In this document: positions 14,239 through 20,086 of the stretch, piece after piece
How the letters are laid out: each line of letters starts with the position of its first letter
Position numbering within the stretch: the first letter of the stretch is position 1
DNA from: a virus
Virus record (IMG/VR): IMGVR_UViG_3300025316_001103
Location: 1-24,260 of that record
Length of the DNA: 24,260 nt
Direction: 5' to 3' (one strand)
Notes under the pieces: model-generated
The model's input: the letters and a program-made list of their open reading frames with translations, nothing else
Told to the model about the DNA's origin: nothing
The model's database searches: none
Position numbers and translations under genes: made by a program

Positions 14239-15311
14239 GCAAGCAATGGATACACGGGCATCAGCCGTTTGAACTGGCCGCGGATGGGTGGTCGCAGATC
14301 GCACCGCTGGGTGAGTTCTTCCACGGGGCGGATGTGATCCAGATTTTGGATGCTGAGGCTTGCATGAGCATGGTCGCCCGCTTCGATGCCGAGGCGGAGT
14401 CGCCGAATTTTGCCGGGCTGCTGGTGGATTTCGATCATCTCTCGCTTGATCTGTCTGCCCGGAGTGAAGCGGCGGGCTGGATCACCTCTTTGGCCTTCCG
14501 GGCTGAGCCTGCGGCGACTGCTGGGCTGTATGCCGCCATCCGTTGGACCGATGAGGGACAGGCGGCGATGACCGGCGGGCGGTATCGTTTTGTGTCGCCG
14601 GTGTGGTTGCGGGAGGACTGCGTGGACTTAGGGGCGGATGCACAAGGCCGGCAGCGGTTGCGGCCGGTGCGGTTGTTTAACTTGGCGGTGACGAACAATC
14701 CCAACTTGCAGGGACTGGCGCCGCTGTCGAATGCGGGTCAAAACAACCCGGCGTCGCCAGAAGGCTATGCCGGGTCAAACGAGGAGAACGGGAACATGAC
14801 AAAGGTGATCGAGTGGTTGCAGAACCGGCAATGGGTGCAGGCCGGTGCGGATGAAGCGCAGGCAATGGCGGCAATGGCTGACCTGCCGACGCCGGAACAG
14901 TGGCGCGATATTCAGGCGGCGTTGGCGAATGCCCGGACGGAAGTCGAGGCGACCAAGACTGAACTGGCCAATGCCCGTGCCACGCAGGCGGACCGGGAAT
15001 TGGCGGAGTTTGCGGGGTTGGTGGACAAGTCCTGGGAGTTCTGGAAGCAGCAACTGCTCCAGAACCGGGAGCAGACACTCGCCGTGTTGCGCGATTTGGT
15101 GGCCCTCCGTGCGGGGGCAAAGCCTGAACTGCCGGTAGTCGCCCCGGTGGTTGCTCCGTTGCACAACCGGCAGACGGTCCGTCCTGCGGTGGCGGGTCAG
15201 ACGGAGTCCGCCGCTGTGCGGATACGCAACCGGGCACAGGAGATCAGCAAGGCGGAAGGCGTGCCGTTTTCGGCCGCATTCCGGCGGGCCGAAGCGGAGA
15301 TCGTGGCGTAA
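14235..15311 (+). CDS. Mu gpI-like capsid protease with C-terminal scaffold
   Basis: The 358-residue protein has the Mu-like protease domain in its first half: the block FAGLLVDFDHLS, GWITSLAFR, AAIRWTDEGQAAMTGGRYRFVSPVW and LAVTNNPNLQGLAPL is typical of the family. The second half is a coiled-coil-like scaffold (about 225-275) and an Ala/Arg-rich C-terminus. In Mu the same layout makes a protease and, from an internal start, a separate scaffold; an internal start is visible here too. The protein would guide capsid assembly and then degrade the scaffold. It starts four bases before the portal stop ends. Confidence 0.85.
   Translation: MSKQWIHGHQPFELAADGWSQIAPLGEFFHGADVIQILDAEACMSMVARFDAEAESPNFAGLLVDFDHLSLDLSARSEAAGWITSLAFRAEPAATAGLYAAIRWTDEGQAAMTGGRYRFVSPVWLREDCVDLGADAQGRQRLRPVRLFNLAVTNNPNLQGLAPLSNAGQNNPASPEGYAGSNEENGNMTKVIEWLQNRQWVQAGADEAQAMAAMADLPTPEQWRDIQAALANARTEVEATKTELANARATQADRELAEFAGLVDKSWEFWKQQLLQNREQTLAVLRDLVALRAGAKPELPVVAPVVAPLHNRQTVRPAVAGQTESAAVRIRNRAQEISKAEGVPFSAAFRRAEAEIVA
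14796..15311 (+). CDS. Internal in-frame start giving a separate scaffold protein
   Basis: An in-frame ATG at 14796 (residue 188 of the protease) follows GAGGAGAACGGGAAC, a good ribosome binding site inside the coding sequence. The 171-residue product would be the scaffold alone, matching the Mu protease/scaffold arrangement (gpI/gpZ). It starts just after the protease domain ends at NLQGLAPL, at a Gly/Asn-rich linker. Confidence 0.65.
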   Translation: MTKVIEWLQNRQWVQAGADEAQAMAAMADLPTPEQWRDIQAALANARTEVEATKTELANARATQADRELAEFAGLVDKSWEFWKQQLLQNREQTLAVLRDLVALRAGAKPELPVVAPVVAPLHNRQTVRPAVAGQTESAAVRIRNRAQEISKAEGVPFSAAFRRAEAEIVA

Positions 15312-15338
15312 CGGAACGACACAGGAGGAGCTTTGACG

Positions 15339-16052
15339 ATGAGTGTGGATACACAGAGCAATACGCGGGTTGGCTCGCTCGCGTTCCGTGCGCTGGAGCG
15401 GTTGACCGGCATGGAGGGGCGGTTGTGCTTTTTAGCGCCGAACACCGATCCGCAGTTTGCGGCGGATCCGGTCGGCGTCCTGCTGGCCACCGGGCAGACG
15501 GACATTGTGCCGTATGTCCTCATTGAGGGCGGCGCAGTGGGTGCGCGTTGCCAGGTGCTGCCGCTCCATGGCGGCGCGAATGTCCGCATCCTGCTCAGCG
15601 GGGCGTCGGTACTGCCGGGAAATCTGCTGGTGGTGGGTGATGGACTGGAGGATCCCGGCGCACGCGGCACGGTGTCAAAGTTCGAATCCGGCGCGGCGCA
15701 TGAGCAGCGGGTGGTCGGGGTGGCCGAGGAACCGGCGGATGACGGTGCGCTGGTGCTGTGCCGTCCGTATCCGGAACTGTTCGGGCTGACCTATCCCGCG
15801 CCGGGCAACCTTATGGTCAAGCATCTGGTGTCCGTCGCGCTTCCTGCCGGGGCAACGACCGGGAGTGTCACAGGCTTGGGGTTGCCGTCGCTGCCGCTGG
15901 TTGTCGAGCTGAATGTCGAAGGTTCGGCAAATGGCGACTTTATTCTGGCCCGTGTGGTGGCGGGCAGCAAGACGCTCGACGGGTTCGCGTATGTGCTCAA
16001 CTCAGCCCCTCCTGCGACGGGCTACACACTGAAAGGAAACATCATCGTATGA
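15339..16052 (+). CDS. Capsid decoration-like protein 1 with extra C-terminal domain
   Basis: ATG 15339 follows AGGAGGAG and is better than an in-frame TTG six bases earlier. The 237-residue protein begins MSVDTQSNTRVGSLAF and shares its first 150 residues with the second decoration-like protein at 17501. The beta-rich pattern with RVVGVAEEPADDGALVLCRP near residues 125-145 is reminiscent of DUF2190-type capsid cement proteins. Unlike its paralogue it carries about 85 more residues (from LTYPAPGNLMVKH), probably a second beta domain on the outer capsid surface. The family assignment is inference. It overlaps the next gene as ATGA. Confidence 0.65.
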   Translation: MSVDTQSNTRVGSLAFRALERLTGMEGRLCFLAPNTDPQFAADPVGVLLATGQTDIVPYVLIEGGAVGARCQVLPLHGGANVRILLSGASVLPGNLLVVGDGLEDPGARGTVSKFESGAAHEQRVVGVAEEPADDGALVLCRPYPELFGLTYPAPGNLMVKHLVSVALPAGATTGSVTGLGLPSLPLVVELNVEGSANGDFILARVVAGSKTLDGFAYVLNSAPPATGYTLKGNIIV

Positions 16053-16792
16053 AAACACTGATTCCGATTCTGTTGTCGAGCCTGCTGGCCCTGTCGGCCA
16101 GGGCGCAAAGCTTTCCGCTAACAAACGCGGTGCTCAAGGGGCCGTTGAATGCCAACCTGCACCCGATCACAAATGCCTCGGACGTGATTCTGGCTGGCGG
16201 CGCATCGCTGTCCGGCGTTGCGGCCGCCGCATCGAACGCGGTGACGCGGTCCGGCGGCGGCAACATTGTGGGGCCGCTGACGGTCGGAGAATCGAACTCC
16301 GTGACCGGCCCGAACAGCTTTGCCATGGGCAAAAGGTCGCGCGCCACCGGGTACAACAGCTTTGCCGGCGGGCACGGCGCGATCGTGTCCAACAACGAGG
16401 CATTTGTGTGGGCGGCCACCTCGGCACTGCGTACGAATTCATACGATCACGGCGATGGCTCCTTTTCGGTCTATGCGCCCGCCGGAATCTGGTTCGGCAG
16501 TTCCATGCTCTACATCGACAACAATGGCTTTGTCCGGGCGCTGCCGCCGGTGGAGTACGACGATTGCCGCTATGGCGAGGACGGGTGGCACACGCTGGGT
16601 ACGGACGCTTATCGCGTGGATCCCGGCGCGATGCCCACGTGGCCCGATATGACGTATTACCGGAACGGCGATGGCGACCCGGTGTCGTTCTGGGACTTTA
16701 ATGGGGATAAGCAACCAGAGGTTAATCCGTGCGTGGCTTATTGGGGCGATACGCCACCTGCCGGTAGCGTTGGGCAACCGTGTTCATACTGA
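16049..16792 (+). CDS. Secreted fibre-like protein with YadA-head-like repeats
   Basis: The ATG at 16049 overlaps the upstream stop and has AAAGGA in front. The first 20 residues are a clear Sec signal peptide ending SARAQ. After a Asn/Gly-rich neck (GPLNANLHPITNAS) residues 89-111 read NSFAMGKRSRATG then YNSFAGGHGA, the short repeat that builds the left-handed beta-roll heads of trimeric adhesins. The C-terminal half is Tyr/Asp/Gly-rich with a few Cys and probably a compact receptor-binding or fibre tip domain. It sits between two decoration-like genes. A virion surface fibre or an exported adhesin are both possible; a signal peptide on a virion protein is unusual. Confidence 0.65.
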   Translation: MKTLIPILLSSLLALSARAQSFPLTNAVLKGPLNANLHPITNASDVILAGGASLSGVAAAASNAVTRSGGGNIVGPLTVGESNSVTGPNSFAMGKRSRATGYNSFAGGHGAIVSNNEAFVWAATSALRTNSYDHGDGSFSVYAPAGIWFGSSMLYIDNNGFVRALPPVEYDDCRYGEDGWHTLGTDAYRVDPGAMPTWPDMTYYRNGDGDPVSFWDFNGDKQPEVNPCVAYWGDTPPAGSVGQPCSY

Positions 16793-16809
16793 CCATAAAG
16801 GAGAAAACG

Positions 16810-17475
16810 ATGAAAAAGAGTCTTGTGATGGGTTTGGTTCTGCTGGGTTTTGCGGCGACAGCGCCCGCGGCTGATTGGGTGCTGCTTGAACGCACTGCCG
16901 GGGATTGGACGAACATGGTCCCGTCGAACACGGTTGTGGTTTCGTGGAGCAACAACGGGCTGCGGCGGCAGTATCTCTATCAGGGCTTCCGCAAGCCGTC
17001 CTCTTTCCCGGCGTTGTCCTACCGGCTTGAAAAGAGCCTGTTCGCGACGGGCTTTGCCAGCGTCGTCGAGGGTCAGGAAAAACTGATGCGGCAAGCTCTG
17101 GCTACCGGGCCTGAAGTCTCGTTGCACGCGCTTGAGGCCCCGTATGTGGTGCTGACCACCACGAACGGGCCGGGTGTTGGTGTGGCGGCGGACGCCAACG
17201 GCGATCTCGTGACGTGGACGGAACACGCGTCACCGTGGAACGCGGACGTGGCTTCCTCTAACCGCGTGGCCGCGCTCGGGGCAAGGAACCAGCTTCTCAG
17301 CGATACGCGCGACTTGAAGGCCTCTGTCACGAACAACATTGCCGAGGAACAGGCAATCCCCATCGAGGTCAGCACGAATGCGGTCAAGCAGCTGCGCAAG
17401 GAGCTGATCGACTTGGGGCAGGATGTCAAAACACTGCGCGGCATCGTTGCGCGGATGCTGAAACAAAACGAATAA
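16810..17475 (+). CDS. Second secreted protein of unknown function, coiled-coil C-terminus
   Basis: ATG 16810 follows AAAGGAG. Residues 1-21 form a signal peptide (Lys-Lys, then a hydrophobic core, ending APAAD). The mature 200-residue protein is not recognised: a beta-rich middle (WVLLERTAGDW, VVLTTTNGPGVGVAADANGD), then a helical tail with heptad-like spacing (about 165-217, AVKQLRKELIDLGQDVKTLR). The tail suggests a trimer or dimer. It lies directly after the fibre-like gene, so both may form one exported or surface structure. It could be a fibre partner or a host-envelope modifier. Confidence 0.6.
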   Translation: MKKSLVMGLVLLGFAATAPAADWVLLERTAGDWTNMVPSNTVVVSWSNNGLRRQYLYQGFRKPSSFPALSYRLEKSLFATGFASVVEGQEKLMRQALATGPEVSLHALEAPYVVLTTTNGPGVGVAADANGDLVTWTEHASPWNADVASSNRVAALGARNQLLSDTRDLKASVTNNIAEEQAIPIEVSTNAVKQLRKELIDLGQDVKTLRGIVARMLKQNE

Positions 17476-17500
17476 CGCGGTCAAAAAAAGGAGAAGTCGG

Positions 17501-17938
17501 ATGAGTATGGATACGCAGTCGAATACGCGGTTTGGGGATCTGGCCTTCCCGGCGGGTGAAAACCTGACTGGACTGGAAGGGCGGCTCGTGAAAGTCGAGC
17601 CGGATGAGGATGACGTGGTGGTGGCATTGCTGCCCGAAGCGGCATCCGACCGGACGCCCTACGTCCTGGTCGAGGGCGGGGATGTAGGCGAGCCGGTGCG
17701 GCTGCAGCCGTTGGCGTCGGCGCAGAATGTGCGCCTGGTGCTCAAGGGCACGTCGGTCGTGGCAGGCGACGCACTGGTGCTGGTGTCCGGGTCCGGGTAC
17801 TACGGCAAGGTCAGCGTCCTGCCCGCGACGCAGGGCACCTACCGCGTCGTGGCGATCGCGGAGGAAGCGGCGGCGGAGGGTGCGCTGGTGCGTGCCCGTC
17901 CTTGGCACGAGGTCGTGGTGGTTGCAGGTCAGCAGTAA
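17501..17938 (+). CDS. Capsid decoration-like protein 2 (paralogue of 15339-16052)
   Basis: The 145-residue protein begins MSMDTQSNTRFGDLAFPAGENLTGLEGRL, a close copy of the start of the decoration-like protein at 15339, and keeps the same blocks (TPYVLVEGGDVG, VRLVLKGTSVVAGDALVL, YRVVAIAEEAAAEGALVRARP). It lacks the extra C-terminal domain. This is the usual length for a capsid cement protein and it lies directly before the major capsid gene, so it is likely the main decoration protein; the longer paralogue may carry a display domain. AAAGGAG precedes its start. Confidence 0.7.
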   Translation: MSMDTQSNTRFGDLAFPAGENLTGLEGRLVKVEPDEDDVVVALLPEAASDRTPYVLVEGGDVGEPVRLQPLASAQNVRLVLKGTSVVAGDALVLVSGSGYYGKVSVLPATQGTYRVVAIAEEAAAEGALVRARPWHEVVVVAGQQ

Positions 17939-17965
17939 ACGTCAGTCAAAACAAGGAGAGCAAAA

Positions 17966-18910
17966 ATGAGTCGTTTGAGTTCTATCAGTTCAAATCCCAC
18001 CCTGCGCCAGTTCGCACAGGGTGCGGCGCAGAGCGCCATCATGCCGGTGGCGGACTTCCTGGCGCCGACCATCGAGGTGGCCACGAGTGTGGGCCGCTAC
18101 AAGGTGTATTCCGAAAAGCACCGGTTCCACATCCCGGACACGCTGCGCACGCTGGGCGGGCGCGCGTCCGAGCTGCGGTTCGACGTGAGCGACGCGACGT
18201 ACAACTGCGAGCCGCACGCGCTGGACTTCCCGGTGGACAACCTCGAGCAGCTGGAGGAATCCGGCCTTGAGAACATGCTGCGCGAAGGCGCAACGTCCGT
18301 TGCGGAAGTGGCCGCGCTGGCCCATGAAAAGACCGTGATCGATGCGGCCCTGGCCGCGGTGGGCGCGGGCACGGGCAAGACGTGGAACGCGGCGGCCGAT
18401 CCGGTGGCGGACATCGACGACACCATCCTGAGCGTCATCAAGGCGGCCAAGTATGGCTCGCTGATGGGCGTCGGCGTCCTGTTCGGTGCCACGGCGTGGA
18501 AGATCTTCAAGAACCAGGCTGCTGTGCGCGGCCGGTTCGTGGTCGGCAACGGCTCTGCCAAGTCCGGGCTGGGGCTGGCGGTGCCCACGGAGGCGTCGGC
18601 GGGTCAGATGTTCCTTGGCACACCTGAGGTGCGCACGTCGTACATGATTTACGACGCGGCGGCCGAGGGGATTGCCGAGAGCGTCCACTTCCTGCTGGAC
18701 AACGCCGTGCTGGTTTTTGCGCGCAAGAGCCAGCCGACGCGGCGTGATCCGTCGTTCATGAAGACATTCCGTCTCATGGGCCAGTATATGGTCCCCGGGT
18801 CGTACACCCGCGACGACGGCCGCGTCGAAGTGGCGAAGTTCGACTGGTCCGAGGACGTGAAGGTCACGAACTCGGCCGCGTGCGTGCGGCTGAACATTTC
18901 AGCCTCGTAA
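17966..18910 (+). CDS. Major capsid protein, HK97 type
   Basis: The 314-residue protein lies after protease, scaffold and decoration genes, the normal place of the major capsid gene. Features fitting the HK97 fold are the N-terminal helix, the long segment YKVYSEKHRFHIPDTLRTLG (E-loop region), the spine-helix region with ENMLREGATSVAEVAALAHEK at about 94-114, the P-domain helix TILSVIKAAKYG and the C-terminal strands ending in the DWSEDVKVTNSAACVRLN block. Many copies would form the shell. A strong hairpin sits right after the stop. The exact family (Mu-like or another coat family) cannot be settled by eye. Confidence 0.8.
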   Translation: MSRLSSISSNPTLRQFAQGAAQSAIMPVADFLAPTIEVATSVGRYKVYSEKHRFHIPDTLRTLGGRASELRFDVSDATYNCEPHALDFPVDNLEQLEESGLENMLREGATSVAEVAALAHEKTVIDAALAAVGAGTGKTWNAAADPVADIDDTILSVIKAAKYGSLMGVGVLFGATAWKIFKNQAAVRGRFVVGNGSAKSGLGLAVPTEASAGQMFLGTPEVRTSYMIYDAAAEGIAESVHFLLDNAVLVFARKSQPTRRDPSFMKTFRLMGQYMVPGSYTRDDGRVEVAKFDWSEDVKVTNSAACVRLNISAS

Positions 18911-18918
18911 GCAACCGT

Positions 18919-18947
18919 AGCCGGTCCCGGCACATCCGGGGCCGGCT
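18919..18947 (+). terminator. 12-pair hairpin after the major capsid gene
   Basis: AGCCGGTCCCGG (18919-18930) pairs with CCGGGGCCGGCT (18936-18947), with one G-T wobble and a five-base loop. There is no T run. It may protect the capsid mRNA or partially stop transcription, so that capsid protein is made in excess over the next genes. Confidence 0.6.
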
Positions 18948-18968
18948 GCCTATTGAAGGGGGTGGGTT

Positions 18969-19400
18969 ATGGTGGCCGTCAACTGGTACTCGGTAACGCC
19001 GTATAACGTCCGCGACACCATGCCGATCGACATGCAGGGTATCTATGACGCTTGGGTGGCGATGAATCCCGCCAAGGCGATGGCGCTGACCAAGATCATT
19101 TCACGCGTGGTGGCGTTCGTTCGCACCGTGGCCGCGAATGACCCGGACTTAGAGATGGATCCGGACGTCAGTAGGGTCCCGTTCTCGCTGGCGCAGCATA
19201 CGATCACGCTGTGTCTATTCCATCTCAAGACGGAGATGGGCGTCATTATGACTGACGGGGATTACGTTTCATTCAGCCGGGCGGAGATCGCGCTCAGGCA
19301 GGGGTTGCGGGCCGGGGTGCTTGACCTGACTGGGCCGACGGTTGCGGCGGCAGCAGGATCGCCTTCGTACCAGCAACCGGAGGGAACTGACAATGGCTGA
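18969..19400 (+). CDS. Neck/head-completion candidate
   Basis: The 143-residue protein directly follows the major capsid gene, where head-completion (connector) proteins normally lie. It is helical, beginning MVAVNWYSVTPYNV, with a central pair of helices (AWVAMNPAKAMALTKIISRVVAFVRTVA and FSLAQHTITLCLFHLKTEMG) and a low-complexity end. That is compatible with Mu gp36-like or HK97 gp6-like adaptors, but I recognise no firm family signature. The start has GAAGGGGG upstream. If it is the connector, it is the last virion gene before the lysis-like genes. Confidence 0.5.
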   Translation: MVAVNWYSVTPYNVRDTMPIDMQGIYDAWVAMNPAKAMALTKIISRVVAFVRTVAANDPDLEMDPDVSRVPFSLAQHTITLCLFHLKTEMGVIMTDGDYVSFSRAEIALRQGLRAGVLDLTGPTVAAAAGSPSYQQPEGTDNG

Positions 19401-19623
19401 TCCATGCTTGCACGAACATGACTGGGGCAAGATCGAGGAGTGGCGCACGGACACCAGCGCCAAGCTGGACAAGATCCTCGAACAAACCACCGCGCACAAC
19501 GGGCGGATGCTGGCGCTGGAACGGTGGCGCACGGTGTTGACCACCGCCGTCACCACGCTGGTGCTGTCCAATGCCGGGAACATCGGCGCTGGGCTGAAGT
19601 CGCTGAAGGAGTTGCTGCAATGA
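19393..19623 (+). CDS. XhlA/holin-like small membrane protein
   Basis: ATG 19393 overlaps the upstream stop by eight bases and has GGAGGGAA upstream. The 76-residue protein has a charged coiled-coil-like N-terminal half with LDKILEQTTAHNGRMLALERWR, followed by a single membrane helix (about 48-66). This layout matches XhlA-like or small holin proteins of prophages, which help release lysins across the inner membrane. The stop overlaps the next gene as ATGA. No clear second holin component is visible. Confidence 0.6.
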   Translation: MADPCLHEHDWGKIEEWRTDTSAKLDKILEQTTAHNGRMLALERWRTVLTTAVTTLVLSNAGNIGAGLKSLKELLQ

Positions 19624-20018
19624 GCGGCCGCTGCGGCATTCTGGGGTGCGGCAAGGGGCGCAGCGAGGGGCTTAGCCGCAAGATCGAGCTGGACCGCATC
19701 CTCATGTCTTTCGACGTGCTGAACGTGCCAAAGGATATCCGGGTGCTGATCCTCGAAGCGCTGAACTCCGACAAGTGGGATTGGTTCAAGGACTGCGACG
19801 GCTGCACCGGCGTTTCGGAGATGTACTGGCCGACGATCTACTTTCCGCCCTGCCTGCGCCATGACTTCGACTGCACACCGGGCGTGGGCACCCCGCGCTG
19901 GGTTGCCAATGCGCGGTTCTACCGCATCCAGCGCGCCTATGGCGTCTCTGCCCTCCGCTCAGGCATTCGCTGGCTGGGCGTCACCGTGGCGTGGTATGGC
20001 TGGCTGAAGTGGACTTAA
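19620..20018 (+). CDS. Small protein with a phospholipase A2-like CxxHD motif
   Basis: ATG 19620 overlaps the upstream stop. The 132-residue protein carries PPCLRHDFDC at 76-85: Cys78, His81, Asp82 and Cys85 resemble the phospholipase A2 active-site motif (CCxxHDxC), with one extra residue before the last Cys. After it comes RWVANARFYRIQRAYGV, which would supply the second helix. Other cysteines (5, 10, 59, 62) could form disulfides. The end is a hydrophobic Trp-rich segment. Its place after a holin-like gene suggests a lysis role by attacking membrane lipids or the outer membrane, but the activity is inference. No classical endolysin is seen. Confidence 0.5.
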   Translation: MSGRCGILGCGKGRSEGLSRKIELDRILMSFDVLNVPKDIRVLILEALNSDKWDWFKDCDGCTGVSEMYWPTIYFPPCLRHDFDCTPGVGTPRWVANARFYRIQRAYGVSALRSGIRWLGVTVAWYGWLKWT

Positions 20019-20020
20019 CT

Positions 20021-20078
20021 GCGAACACCCGGCGTGTCCGGCGGTGCGGAGCGACGTGCGGACGACGCCGTTGTTCGC
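20021..20078. terminator. Long hairpin between convergent operons
   Basis: GCGAACA (20021-20027) pairs with TGTTCGC (20072-20078), GGCGT (20031-20035) with ACGCC (20065-20069), and GTCCG (20036-20040) with CGGAC (20059-20063). It lies between the rightward late operon and the leftward ATPase gene, so it could stop or slow transcription from both sides, though there is no T run. Confidence 0.55.
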
Positions 20079-20086
20079 ACACTCAT

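Noticed and set aside
16049-17475. Diversity-generating retroelement target
   Set aside because: No reverse transcriptase gene or template repeat is visible in the window.
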